A stretch of DNA of 64,000 nucleotides from Microscillaceae bacterium (GCA_025054775.1 JANWZA010000022.1:82970-146969); one strand, 5' to 3'. Positions 9,941 to 19,218 are shown, counted from the first letter of the stretch. Translations and numbers: made by a program. The notes: a model not told the origin generated them from the letters alone.

Positions 9941-10115
9941 ATTACTTAGCAAAAAATGGATAAAATGTATAGTTATTTGCCAAAAGTAAGCATAAAAGAT
10001 GTTTCAGACAAATTTATACTTGTATACTTGCTTAAACTACTTTTTGTAAAAACTACTTCTTCATTAGGTTATCGGTATTTCTATTTTTTAATAGGAACTT
10101 AGTTTTTGTCTTTTG

Positions 10116-13100
10116 CTAGCTTTGCCCTCTAAGGCAGATATTTTTGTAAGCACAATATACACAATTCTCCTCATTAGGTGTTTGTATGAAGGGTTCTTGT
10201 GGGTTGGTAAGTCGGGCTAAAATTTGTGTTAAGTATTGCTCAGAAATTTCAATGTATTTCTGCAAATCCTCAGCAATAAAAGCATACCGCTGTGAGTCTC
10301 CTTTTTTTTCAGACTTGGCAGTAATTTCTAAAAACATTTTTTCAGGTTTTTGCAAATTGTAAATACCTGCTGTCAGGACTTCGGTAGGAGCTATTTGGGC
10401 TAAATAAGAGGTAGCGGGAAATTGTTTTTGGCTAATTTTTTTTGCCAAAATATACTTATAGAGCCAAAGTTGGCGAATATAGTTAGCAGTATCGTCTTGC
10501 AAAAGTGTTTGTTCTAAATTTTCGTGGATAATTTTCAAACTTTTTTCATCTATACTTCCTGTTTTGTAGTCTACAATCCGAATTTGATTGTCAAAGCGGT
10601 CAATTCTGTCAATAATACCTTTGAGCGTAACACGCATTTCTTTGCCATGCAAAATAGTTTGCAAATGCGTAGAAAGCAACGGCACAAACTCTTGCCGTAG
10701 TTGGCGTTTTTGGGTGCGATTTTCAAGGGCAATAATTTGAAAATTTTGGTTTTTGGCTTGCATTTCTGCAATTTGATGTTCCAAAAAACGCTTTACATAT
10801 TCGGTAGCCATTTGCCTATTGATGTAGTTTTTGCCTACCATAATGTATTGTTTGTAGGCGTGTTCCTCAAATTTTTGGCTTACCCAAAATTCTATATTTT
10901 CCAATATTTCGGAAAGTTTTTCAGGACTAATTTCGTGCTTTTCATTTAAGTTTTGGCGAAAAATCTCCTCCAAAATTTCGTGAATAATTGTACCAAAGTC
11001 AGTGTTAGAGAGGTACTCATCGGCAACCGTAACCTCTGAAATTTGAGCAATTTGATTGAAATAAAATTTGAGCGAGCAAGTAATAAACATATTCACTTCG
11101 GAAGGTGAAAGCCCTTGCTCTATCTTTTGGAATATTTTTTCTAAAATTTCGCTTGTTTTAGGAATGGTAATACTGTATGGTTGTTTCTCAGAGGATTGTG
11201 GTATAAATGCTTGCTTGTGAACGAGCTGTATATGTGGATTAGCTTTGCACAAATCGTTTTCTATTTGGTGAATAAACCTACTTTTCTCCTCTCCGCCATA
11301 CGTATCAGAGGGTAACACGTACACAAGGGCAACTCTTTTGGCACGTTGCAAAAGCCTAAAAAAGTGGTAACTGGTGATGGCATCATTTTCTTGGTAAGTA
11401 GGCAAGCCATAAGCAAAGGCAATATCCAAAGGGATAAAAGAATTAGCTTTTTTACTTTTAGGCAAGATGGTTTCATTAACCGAAAGCACGATTACGTTGT
11501 CAAAGTCTAAGGTGCGCGTTTCTAACAAGCCCATGATTTGCAAAATGGTATTTTCGTCATTGTCCAATGGTACGGTGGCTTCGCGAAAGGCTTGGTACAA
11601 AAAAATACGGAAGGTGCGCATACTAAAACTACGTCGTCGGCTTTGCAAAAAGGTTTTCAAATTGCTAATAATTTCCATAAATTGCTCAAAATAGCGCGCC
11701 TCAAATACATTTTCTTGTGGATTCAGCAGTTGCATCAAAAGTTCAAAATTTTCAATAGCTGCTAGCGGACTTTTCCAATGTTCAAAAAGTGCTTTTAGTA
11801 GGTTTTGGTAAGGGGTTAGTTCGGCTTGAAGCTCAGGAGAAAGTTCAGTATTTTCTGGGGTTTTGGTCAAATTTTGCAAAGCAAGGGTTTCTTGGGCTAA
11901 AATTTCTAAAATTTCGGCTTGCGAAAGATAAATACGGTTGTGCTTATTAATGTGGTAAATGATATTTTGAATAATACTTCGCTGTTGGGTTTCGTTAGTG
12001 TTTGCTGTATTTTCAGTTTCAACTGGAGGCAGATTTTCTTGATTTAGTTCGGCTTTTTGGGCTATTTTAGCTTTTTGTTTGCGTTCAAATTGCCTCACAA
12101 AGGGGTGATTGAGTAGCTTGGTTACGGTGCGGTAGCTAAATTTTGTTTCACTTTCGCCTTGCTCATTTTTTAGGGTATAACGCAACGTATGTTGCTCAAA
12201 AAGAATATCTACAAAAGTAAACAAAGCCGAATTTTTGAGAGGCAAGCCCATGGTTATGTTCATGCCCTCGTATTGTGGGTGTATGGCGTGGATAAGCGGT
12301 AGCAAAATATTTTCGTCAGCCAGCACGATAACTGTAGGGGTATTTTTTTCTAAAACTTGCCAATCGCTCAGGAGTTGATTAGCTACTTTACCTTGTAAAG
12401 AGGCATTGCTTACGCTAATGGTTTCAATTTGTTTGGGTTGAGTAAGTAGATAGTCTGTTTGAAATAAAAATTTATCAAACTTATCTTTGAGCCAAGTTTT
12501 TTTGTATTTTTTCAAAAAAATTCCTGCTTTATTCTCTTGGCTATATTCCATATAATACGTATCGGCATCGGTGAGAAAGGTTGCTTTTTGGTATTTGATT
12601 AGTTTGGAAATAAAGTGTTCTTCGGCTTTGCTCAAATAGTTGAAACCTACAAAAAAATAATGCTCATATTGGGATTTTTCCAAAAAATAATGCTCCACGT
12701 TCTCCGCCAAAGCCCTATACATCATGCCCATATAGCTTTGCCCTTGTTGCGTGAGCAAGGCTTTAAATTTTTGGTAGGTAGTGGCTAAATTTTCCCAAAG
12801 TTTGAAGTAACGGTCGATGCTTTCAGTAGGTTGCCTGTCAGGACTCCAACGTTCGATGTTTTTTATGTCATACAAATTTTCAAAAAGTGTTTCAGCGTGG
12901 ATCAAGTGGCGGTCTATTTGGTCAAAATCATGAAGCAAGATATAGCCCCACGAAGTAAAGCGTTCTAGGGAGGTTTCAGGCGCTAGTTCGTGAAAAATAT
13001 CATACATTTCTAGAAGCAAGATAATGGGGTTGGTAGGTCGGCCTTGGGGATTACGATAATAAATTTCACTAATAAATTGCTCTATATGCGTAATATAGGG

Positions 13101-13247
13101 CAAATGATTTAGCTTAAGTTCTTTGAAGACACGCATCAATTCGAAGCAAGCGCGGCGAGTAGGCAAAATGATACAACTTTTTTCTAACTTTTTGGCTTCA
13201 TTAGTAGCAATGATATGCTGGGCAGTCAAAAGTAGAAAAGGTTTCAT
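10116..13247 (-). CDS. AddB-like PD-(D/E)XK nuclease family protein
   Basis: A 1043-residue protein resembling AddB, the inactive-helicase plus nuclease subunit of AddAB double-strand-break resection complexes. The N-terminus (SCIILPTRRACFELMRVF) is an eroded helicase-like region. The C-terminal third holds the PD-(D/E)XK nuclease: GTIIHEILEEIF near 752, then VKGIIDRIDRF and IRIVDYKTGS near 875-893. An iron-sulphur cluster is implied by one Cys near 720 (FITCSLKF) and three near the C-terminus (NCVYCAYKNIC). The AddA helicase gene is not in this window. The small HExxH membrane-protein gene lies 15 nt upstream on the same strand. Gene naming is left open because AddB paralogues vary in Bacteroidota. 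Confidence 0.88.
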   Translation of the reverse strand: MKPFLLLTAQHIIATNEAKKLEKSCIILPTRRACFELMRVFKELKLNHLPYITHIEQFISEIYYRNPQGRPTNPIILLLEMYDIFHELAPETSLERFTSWGYILLHDFDQIDRHLIHAETLFENLYDIKNIERWSPDRQPTESIDRYFKLWENLATTYQKFKALLTQQGQSYMGMMYRALAENVEHYFLEKSQYEHYFFVGFNYLSKAEEHFISKLIKYQKATFLTDADTYYMEYSQENKAGIFLKKYKKTWLKDKFDKFLFQTDYLLTQPKQIETISVSNASLQGKVANQLLSDWQVLEKNTPTVIVLADENILLPLIHAIHPQYEGMNITMGLPLKNSALFTFVDILFEQHTLRYTLKNEQGESETKFSYRTVTKLLNHPFVRQFERKQKAKIAQKAELNQENLPPVETENTANTNETQQRSIIQNIIYHINKHNRIYLSQAEILEILAQETLALQNLTKTPENTELSPELQAELTPYQNLLKALFEHWKSPLAAIENFELLMQLLNPQENVFEARYFEQFMEIISNLKTFLQSRRRSFSMRTFRIFLYQAFREATVPLDNDENTILQIMGLLETRTLDFDNVIVLSVNETILPKSKKANSFIPLDIAFAYGLPTYQENDAITSYHFFRLLQRAKRVALVYVLPSDTYGGEEKSRFIHQIENDLCKANPHIQLVHKQAFIPQSSEKQPYSITIPKTSEILEKIFQKIEQGLSPSEVNMFITCSLKFYFNQIAQISEVTVADEYLSNTDFGTIIHEILEEIFRQNLNEKHEISPEKLSEILENIEFWVSQKFEEHAYKQYIMVGKNYINRQMATEYVKRFLEHQIAEMQAKNQNFQIIALENRTQKRQLRQEFVPLLSTHLQTILHGKEMRVTLKGIIDRIDRFDNQIRIVDYKTGSIDEKSLKIIHENLEQTLLQDDTANYIRQLWLYKYILAKKISQKQFPATSYLAQIAPTEVLTAGIYNLQKPEKMFLEITAKSEKKGDSQRYAFIAEDLQKYIEISEQYLTQILARLTNPQEPFIQTPNEENCVYCAYKNICLRGQS

Positions 13248-13262
13248 GAGAGGTTTTGATTT

Positions 13263-13613
13263 TTAAGGTTGTTTCCTGAGATATTTTATCCAAGCCCAAA
13301 GGGGGCGGGTTTGTAGGTAGTTCAAATTATCTTCATTTTGATAGGCTTCGCGCTCAAAGCATATTTCATAGTAGGCGCGTTGGCTGTCCCAATACACAAG
13401 CCAATTATACAAAAAAAATAGTCCATAAAGCAAATAAAAGGGTAAGATTAACAGCTCGATTTGTTGGCGAAAGTGTATAAGTTCGTGATTGATTAGGTAT
13501 CTATTAGTAGCAAAATTTTTCTCTTTTATCAAAATAAAAGGAAATAATGCTACTGCTGCAAACTGCAAAAAAGGCACGTGAACGATAACATAAAAAGGTT
13601 TTTGAGGTTTCAT
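13263..13613 (-). CDS. small membrane protein with HExxH metallopeptidase-like motif
   Basis: A 116-residue protein with a hydrophobic N-terminal stretch (about 12-30), the motif NHELIHFRQQ (HELIH near residue 43) and a hydrophobic hairpin (about 53-72), followed by CFEREAYQNE, where the Glu could be the third metal ligand as in M48/M56 peptidases. It is far smaller than those families, like a stripped BlaR1-type metalloprotease core. It ends 15 nt before the AddB-like gene on the same strand, so the two are probably co-transcribed, but a functional link is unclear. Zinc binding and proteolysis are inferred only. Confidence 0.6.
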   Translation of the reverse strand: MKPQKPFYVIVHVPFLQFAAVALFPFILIKEKNFATNRYLINHELIHFRQQIELLILPFYLLYGLFFLYNWLVYWDSQRAYYEICFEREAYQNEDNLNYLQTRPLWAWIKYLRKQP

Positions 13614-14069
13614 AATTTTAATGCTTAATTAGGCTCACTAAAAAAACAAGAAATTTCGCTTTTTTTAATAAGAAGAAACGATCATTGTTTTTTTCTTTGT
13701 GTAAATTCTGAAAGATACTCTTTTGCAATTTTACTGCGGTTGCTAAGCGGTTTTGTATCATTTTGCAACATTTAAGTTTGCAAGAAATAAAGTTTATTTT
13801 GAGTTCTTAGCAAGATACAGTTTTTGAGCTACTACCTAATAAATAAAATAAGCAAATACCCTTTTTGTATTATTAGGCTGCTTTTTTTTCCCTCAAATAT
13901 ACCAATTTCAGTAAGAAGAAACTACCCTACTTGGCTTGAAATAAATTCAATTTTATTTGCATAGCTTATTTTTCTTACTTTACTTTGCAAGTTGCCAAGG
14001 TTTTCTTCTTAGAAAGAAACTTACTTACCGAGTAGTAGAAAATAAAACCTTTTTTTTGACTTTCATTTT
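13614..14069. other. divergent intergenic region, no gene seen
   Basis: 456 nt between the HExxH gene (-) and fabG (+). AT-rich with T- and A-runs. I find no convincing open frame, tRNA or strong hairpin. Promoters for both flanking genes must lie here. The closest -7-like string upstream of fabG is TACTTTGC near 13980, which misses the consensus by one position. Confidence 0.4.
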
Positions 14070-14816
14070 ATGAAACTTTTAGCAGGCAAAACAGCCCTTA
14101 TTACAGGGGCTTCACGGGGTATAGGTAGAGCTATTGCTCTCCGATTTGCTGAACATGGGGCAAATGTAGCTTTTACTTATCTTTCTAGTGTAGAAAAAGG
14201 GCAATCTTTGGAGCAGGAACTCGTGCAGAAAGGAGTCAAAGCTAGGGGCTATCGCTCAGATGCTTCCGTATTTAGTGAGGCAGAGAATTTGATAAACCAA
14301 GTAGTAAACGAGTTTGGTGCTTTGGATATTTTAGTGAATAATGCAGGTATTACTCAAGATAGTCTACTTTTGCGTATGACCGAAGAGCAGTGGGACAGGG
14401 TGATGCAAGTAAACCTCAAATCGGTATTTGCCCTTACCAAAGCTGCCATTAAGCCCATGATAAAGCAAAAAAATGGCTCTATTATTAACCTCACTTCTGT
14501 AGTGGGTATACGAGGCAATGCAGGACAAGCCAACTACGCCGCCTCCAAAGCAGGAATGATCGGCTTTACAAAATCAGTAGCTCTAGAACTCGGCTCTCGC
14601 AACATCCGCGCTAATGCAATCGCTCCTGGATTTATCCTTACTGAAATGACAGGAGAACTCCAAGAAAAGCTACGCGAAGAATGGGAGAAGAGTATTCCAC
14701 TTAAACGTAGCGGGCAAGCCGAAGAAGTAGCGGATTGTGCCGTATTCCTAGCCTCTGACATGGCAAAGTACATCACAGGGCAGGTAATTCAAGTAGATGG
14801 CGGTATGCTCACCTAA
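14070..14816 (+). CDS. fabG: 3-oxoacyl-[acyl-carrier-protein] reductase
   Basis: A 248-residue short-chain dehydrogenase/reductase. The NADP-binding motif TGASRGIGRAIA is at about 12-23, NNAGI at about 90, catalytic Ser in INLTSVVG near 140 and catalytic Tyr/Lys in YAASKAG near 153-157. The C-terminal ITGQVIQVDGGM is the usual FabG ending. It reduces 3-oxoacyl-ACP in the fatty acid elongation cycle; close homologues (PhaB) make (R)-3-hydroxyacyl-CoA for polyhydroxyalkanoate, which is relevant because PhaC and a phasin are encoded in this window. It stands alone, not beside other fab genes. A periodic AT array follows it. Confidence 0.93.
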   Translation: MKLLAGKTALITGASRGIGRAIALRFAEHGANVAFTYLSSVEKGQSLEQELVQKGVKARGYRSDASVFSEAENLINQVVNEFGALDILVNNAGITQDSLLLRMTEEQWDRVMQVNLKSVFALTKAAIKPMIKQKNGSIINLTSVVGIRGNAGQANYAASKAGMIGFTKSVALELGSRNIRANAIAPGFILTEMTGELQEKLREEWEKSIPLKRSGQAEEVADCAVFLASDMAKYITGQVIQVDGGMLT

Positions 14817-14980
14817 TTTGTGAAACAACTCTTGAAATTCGGAAAGGTCTTGAAAGTTATTGAGGTAATGCCTCGCATAAAGATACCAAACTAAGCGGCT
14901 TATTCAATAACCTTACCCCTTGAAAGCAAAACAAAAAGAGCCAAGAGAACTCCCAAAAAAGTTTTAACCTTTCTTAATCA

Positions 14981-15337
14981 ATATTAATGGTAAAATTTTA
15001 CCATTTAATATTACATTTTTAGTGTATGATATTGCAGTTTTAATGCTTAATGTTAAGACTTTAATATTCAATGTTAAAACTTCAGTGTTTAATATTAAGT
15101 TTTTAATGTTCAATGTTAAGAATTTAGTGTTTAATGTTAAGATTTAAGTATTCAATGTTAAGACTTTGTTATTTAATGTTATAATTTTAACATTAAAGGT
15201 TAAAATTTTAGTATTATATATTAACCTTTTAGCGTTAAAAACTAAACATTAAGTATTAAAAACCATGCATTTACTAATAAATAGTAAACATTTACTATTA
15301 AATAGCAAACATTGAGTAATAAAAACTTACAAAATAC
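14981..15337. repeat. degenerate tandem array with exact 21-bp period (17 units)
   Basis: Cutting the sequence every 21 nt from 14981 aligns 17 successive units without any gap. Each resembles TATTTAATGTTA followed by an A-rich then T-rich tail ending in AG or AC. Units diverge considerably, but the period never slips. From 15044 to 15190 the fifth to seventh bases alternate TAA / CAA / TAA / CAA, which gives a 42-bp superperiod. The units at 15233-15337 drift toward TAATAAATAGTAAAC. The array fills the gap between the 3' ends of fabG (+) and nadC (-). It is not CRISPR (no identical repeats) and does not look coding. Function unknown. Confidence 0.85.
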
Positions 15338-15410
15338 TTTTGTAAAGGTATGTTATAAGATTTCTATTTGTGATAATATCCTTAAAGAGGCTTACAGGAT
15401 TGATAAAATG

Positions 15411-16271
15411 CTACCGAATAGCTTTAAGACTCATATCCAAACTTTTATAGGAATGAGTTAGAGCTCCTATGGATATGAAATCCACCCCTGTTTCGGCAAT
15501 AGGAACGACGGTTTGCAAATCAATCCCTCCTGAGGCTTCAGTAGGTATACGTTTGTTGATTAACTTAACGGCTTCTTTGAGGTCAGGTAAAGAGAAATTA
15601 TCTAACATAATAAAATCAACCCCTCCTGTGGCTAACACCTGCTCTACCTCGTGCAAATTACGGACTTCTATTTCTATCTTTAGTTTTTTTTGCGTGTATT
15701 CGAGGTAATTTTTGGCATTTTCAATGGCTTGGGTAATTCCTCCTGCATAGTCAATGTGGTTATCTTTGAGCATAATCATATCATACAACCCAACTCTGTG
15801 GTTCATACCTCCACCAATGTAAACTGCCCACTTTTCCATGAGGCGAAAGTTAGGAGTGGTTTTGCGGGTATCTAATAGTTTGGTGTGCGTGTGAGCGATG
15901 GCTTGCACATATTGGTGCGTAAGGGTGGCAATTCCGCTCATGCGTTGCATGCAATTTAAGACTAATCTCTCTGCCGTCAAAATAGAACGCGCGCTTCCTG
16001 CCACTATAAGAGCCACATCCCCATGCTTGACGGCTTGCCCGTCCTGCAATAAAATATTTACTTTAAGCGATTGGTCTAGATGCTTAAAAATTTGCTCTGC
16101 TAAGGCAACACCTGCCAAAATGCCTCGGTCTTTAATGATGAGTTGGGCCTTGCCAACAACTTCAGCAGGGACGCTGGCAAGGGTAGAGTGGTCGCCCTCC
16201 CCCACATCTTCGGCAAGGGCTCTTTCTATAAAAAGATGTATCTTCTCAGCAGTAAGGTAAGGCAAGTTCAT
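15411..16271 (-). CDS. nadC: nicotinate-nucleotide pyrophosphorylase (carboxylating)
   Basis: A 286-residue quinolinate phosphoribosyltransferase, the step making nicotinate mononucleotide from quinolinate and PRPP in de novo NAD synthesis. Family motifs are present: EDVGEGDHST near residue 20, LNCMQRMSGIAT near 105, LLDTRKTTPNFR near 133, HRVGLYDMIMLKDNHI near 158 and the C-terminal EASGGI and FISIGALTHS phosphate-binding loops. Length is typical. It lies 48 nt downstream of tgt on the same strand. nadA and nadB are not nearby. Confidence 0.96.
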   Translation of the reverse strand: MNLPYLTAEKIHLFIERALAEDVGEGDHSTLASVPAEVVGKAQLIIKDRGILAGVALAEQIFKHLDQSLKVNILLQDGQAVKHGDVALIVAGSARSILTAERLVLNCMQRMSGIATLTHQYVQAIAHTHTKLLDTRKTTPNFRLMEKWAVYIGGGMNHRVGLYDMIMLKDNHIDYAGGITQAIENAKNYLEYTQKKLKIEIEVRNLHEVEQVLATGGVDFIMLDNFSLPDLKEAVKLINKRIPTEASGGIDLQTVVPIAETGVDFISIGALTHSYKSLDMSLKAIR

Positions 16272-16319
16272 AAAAGAGCAAGGAAGTTAGGCTTTGAAAT
16301 GTATTTGCAGGTGGCAAAG

Positions 16320-17450
16320 TTAAATTTTTTGTGTGATAATCGGCAAAATAGTTGCTTTCCATTGGCTAAATGTTTGGTTTTGAATCTGTTTGCGGGCTTC
16401 GCTTACAAGCCAAAGGTAAAAGCGTAAGTTGTGTAAAGTAGCTATTTGCGCCCCTAAAATCTCTCGGCTAATAATCAAGTGCCGAAGATAAGCCTTTGAA
16501 TAGTAAGTACTTGCGTAACCGCCTAGCTGCTCATCAATGGGTGAGCCGTCAGCTTCCCACTTTTTATTTTTTATGTTGATAATACCTTGTGTGGTAAAAA
16601 GTGTGCCGTTGCGTGCATTGCGCGTGGGCATTACACAATCAAACATATCTACGCCAAGGGCAATGCTTTCTAAAATATTAGCAGGAGTACCTACGCCCAT
16701 AAGGTAACGTGGCTTCTCTTGAGGCAGAATTTCATTCACCAAAGCAATGGTTTCATACATTTGTTCTACAGGTTCGCCAACGGCTAACCCACCGATAGCG
16801 TTTCCCGCACAATCTTGCAAAGCTACAAACTCTGCTGATTGCTTGCGTAAATCTTTATATATACTCCCCTGCACAATAGGAAACAGCACCTGCTCCTTGC
16901 CATACAATGGTTCGGTCTGCTCAAACTGCCTGATACAACGCTCTAACCAGCGGTGCGTAAGGTGCATAGATCTTTCGGCATAGCTGTATTCGCAAGGGTA
17001 AGGTGGACACTCATCAAATGCCATTATAATATCTGCTCCAATGACTCGCTGCGTATTGATCACATTTTCAGGAGTGAACACGTGCCGTGAGCCATCAATA
17101 TGCGATTGAAACTTTACGCCCTCTTCCGTAATTTTACGTATGCCTGCCAGTGAGTACACTTGGTAGCCGCCGCTGTCAGTCAAAATAGGTCTATTCCAGT
17201 GATTAAACCCATGTAAGCCACCTAACTTTCTCAAAATTTCTAATCCTGGGCGCAAATAAAGATGATAGGTATTGCCTAAAATAATTTGTGCTTGAATATC
17301 TTGCTCTAATTCGCGTTGGTGTACAGCTTTGACCGTCCCTGCCGTACCTACAGGCATAAAGATAGGAGTATCTATTTCACCTCGCTCTGTATAAATTTTG
17401 CCCACACGTGCCTGCGTAGTGGCATCACGTGCTTTGATTTCAAACCTCAT
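16320..17450 (-). CDS. tgt: tRNA-guanine(34) transglycosylase (queuine/preQ1 insertion)
   Basis: A 376-residue Tgt that exchanges guanine-34 for preQ1 in tRNAs with GUN anticodons. Recognised motifs: GTVKAVHQRELE, LTDSGGYQVYSL (catalytic Asp), MAFDECPPYPCEY and CVMPTRNARNGTLFTTQG (nucleophile Asp region upstream). In the canonical bacterial enzyme a CxCxxC triad plus His binds zinc; here the region reads DEQLGGYASTYYSKAYLRHL, with all three Cys missing while the later His (LHNLRF) is retained. I recall the same pattern from other Bacteroidota Tgt sequences, so it is probably a lineage trait rather than damage. nadC follows downstream. Confidence 0.95.
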   Translation of the reverse strand: MRFEIKARDATTQARVGKIYTERGEIDTPIFMPVGTAGTVKAVHQRELEQDIQAQIILGNTYHLYLRPGLEILRKLGGLHGFNHWNRPILTDSGGYQVYSLAGIRKITEEGVKFQSHIDGSRHVFTPENVINTQRVIGADIIMAFDECPPYPCEYSYAERSMHLTHRWLERCIRQFEQTEPLYGKEQVLFPIVQGSIYKDLRKQSAEFVALQDCAGNAIGGLAVGEPVEQMYETIALVNEILPQEKPRYLMGVGTPANILESIALGVDMFDCVMPTRNARNGTLFTTQGIINIKNKKWEADGSPIDEQLGGYASTYYSKAYLRHLIISREILGAQIATLHNLRFYLWLVSEARKQIQNQTFSQWKATILPIITQKI

Positions 17451-17547
17451 GGCTGGTTGCCGTTTTCATTTCGTTATGTCAGGTAGGGCTTTGAGTTTTG
17501 CTATCATAACTTGTAATTTATTTTTTGAAGAAGGTTCTCCTAACAAG

Positions 17548-17985
17548 TTATGGGTTGTTTCGTAAAAACTTTTTAGTCATTCTCCATAGACTATAGCCTC
17601 TCTCGCGTCTAACTTCTACACTATCCATAATACGCGAAACAAGCATTAGCCCCATACCTCCTTTTCTCTTGTCGTTAATTAACTTTTGTAAGTTAGGAGT
17701 TTGGTAATTAGTATTGGGGTCAAAAGAATCATTATTGTAGTCTGTAATTTCAAAAATAAGTTCATCATTACAATCTTTAATATTCAACTCAATAATTTGA
17801 TTAGGGTTGTCTTGTGAGGCATGAATAATTAAGTTACTGCAAATTTCATCCACGGCTAGCACAAGTTGGTTGTTCTCTATATCCGATAACATAAGATTTT
17901 TCAAGGCAGCACTCACAAATTCTCTAATTTGTATGAGGCTTTCTTTTCTAGCATTAGCTTTATAGTAATGATGATACCTCCTCAT
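17548..17985 (-). CDS. RsbW/SpoIIAB-like ATP-binding anti-sigma kinase
   Basis: A 145-residue GHKL-type ATPase. The N-box is LAVDEICSNLIIHA near residues 43-56 and the G-box is GGMGLMLVSRIMDSV near 109-123, as in serine kinases of the RsbW class that phosphorylate STAS partners and can hold a sigma factor. Its ATG overlaps the stop of the upstream STAS gene in an ATGA arrangement (17982-17985), so the pair is translationally coupled. No sigma factor or PP2C phosphatase gene is adjacent, so the regulated target lies elsewhere or may not be a sigma factor. Confidence 0.85.
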   Translation of the reverse strand: MRRYHHYYKANARKESLIQIREFVSAALKNLMLSDIENNQLVLAVDEICSNLIIHASQDNPNQIIELNIKDCNDELIFEITDYNNDSFDPNTNYQTPNLQKLINDKRKGGMGLMLVSRIMDSVEVRRERGYSLWRMTKKFLRNNP

Positions 17986-18314
17986 AACTTCTTTCGGGCT
18001 TCTTGTTCAGTGGCAGCGATTGTAAGCAGTGTATCTAGTCCTACAATTTGAAATACATTTCTTACTTTGGGGCTTAATCCAAACAGTACCAAAGTTATAT
18101 TTCGCTCTTCAAATTCCTTTATGTAAGACATAAATACACCCACACCCGCCGAAGAGATATAATTGAGGTTCGTACAATCTACCAAGAGCTTTTTCTTTTG
18201 CTGAGCTACTGCTTGCTCTATGGCTTTATCTAAGTTGATAGCAGAAGCTGCATCTAAATCCCCGAAAATTTGTATAGTTCTAGAATCAGCTTGGTCAAAG
18301 TAATTAATTTGCAT
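17982..18314 (-). CDS. STAS-domain anti-sigma factor antagonist
   Basis: A 110-residue single STAS domain (SpoIIAA/RsbV type). The segment LLVDCTNLNYISSAGVGVFMSYIKEF contains the conserved DCTxLxYISSAG loop, whose Ser is the usual phosphorylation site. I chose the ATG at 18314 (MQINYFDQ); the frame is open 21 codons further upstream, but that extension is unlike the family. It overlaps the HATPase kinase gene by 4 nt. Expected behaviour is partner switching: the unphosphorylated form binds and neutralises the kinase. Confidence 0.87.
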   Translation of the reverse strand: MQINYFDQADSRTIQIFGDLDAASAINLDKAIEQAVAQQKKKLLVDCTNLNYISSAGVGVFMSYIKEFEERNITLVLFGLSPKVRNVFQIVGLDTLLTIAATEQEARKKL

Positions 18315-18459
18315 GGTCAAAATATAGATTTGGGACTTATGCGGTAAGTCAAAACCGCAAATAAGATAATTAAACAAATTTTCATTTTGATAAAATAAGC
18401 AAAAGATGTACCTTTACCTTAGTAGCAAAAGTACACCTTGAATTTTATGTAGCCGAAAC

Positions 18460-19218
18460 TTATTCACGCATTTGGTTGTAATCTTTTCGCTTAAGCTTAA
18501 TTGGACAGGCTCTACCAATATCAGGAAAGGCATAGCTTAGCGTTACTACGGTAAAAAAATACATATCTCTATCCTTTGGATTTCCTGTGTAGTAAGCTGC
18601 AGGTCTTGGAGTATAAACCTGTCCACTAACATCTACTCCAACATCGTCCAAATAATCGGTAAAAGTAAAGCGTGAACCGAACTCTAATCCTAAATTCCAA
18701 TTATCTTTCAATACTGTCTTAAAACCTATCCCCAAAGGAATACTTGCAGTAATTGTAGGATATTTAGGCTGAATGTTGGTTACGGATTGAAAGTTAGTAA
18801 TTCCTACTCCTCCAAATAAGTATGGACTAAAAGTAATTGGATTTTTTTTAGAACCACCTCTAAAATTGAAAAAATTATATTCTAACTGCCCTGATACCTC
18901 TAAAAGGATAGTTACGAAACGATGATTCCTAGCCCTTGCGAAAGGATCTGAAGCACTGGAGTCCTTTGCACCGATGCGTCCGTAAGCTAAGTTAGCCCTC
19001 AGACTAAGAGCATTACTAAAATTGAAGCGGTAAAATCCACTAAACGTTGGTCTCACAGAGCGATAATTCAATATAACAGGTGAAAGTTCTCCTTTGTAAT
19101 GAGCCAACCCCGCAGTAATACCTAATTCATGAGTTTGCGCGTAGCTGTATTTCTCAGATATGCTACCAAGAAAGATACTTACAATCCCTAAAAGAAAAAT
19201 TATATTTACTCTCTTCAT
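18460..19218 (-). CDS. DUF6089-type outer-membrane beta-barrel protein
   Basis: A 252-residue exported protein with an N-terminal signal (hydrophobic run 5-20, cleavage near SYAQ-TH) and alternating hydrophobic beta strands typical of small outer-membrane barrels. The opening HELGITAGLAHYKGELSP and the later FTDYLDDVGVDVSG match the paralogue encoded just upstream (19247-20230), where the same FTDYLDDVSGNY motif occurs, so the pair arose by duplication. I place it in DUF6089 from this pattern. Function unknown. The upstream gene ends 28 nt away on the same strand. Confidence 0.75.
   Translation of the reverse strand: MKRVNIIFLLGIVSIFLGSISEKYSYAQTHELGITAGLAHYKGELSPVILNYRSVRPTFSGFYRFNFSNALSLRANLAYGRIGAKDSSASDPFARARNHRFVTILLEVSGQLEYNFFNFRGGSKKNPITFSPYLFGGVGITNFQSVTNIQPKYPTITASIPLGIGFKTVLKDNWNLGLEFGSRFTFTDYLDDVGVDVSGQVYTPRPAAYYTGNPKDRDMYFFTVVTLSYAFPDIGRACPIKLKRKDYNQMRE

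Noticed and set aside
14981..15337. Possible CRISPR array or coding repeat protein
   Set aside because: Units are not identical repeats separated by unique spacers, and there are no cas genes. One frame stays open for about 57 codons because 21 is a multiple of three, but it then stops and lacks conserved residues.
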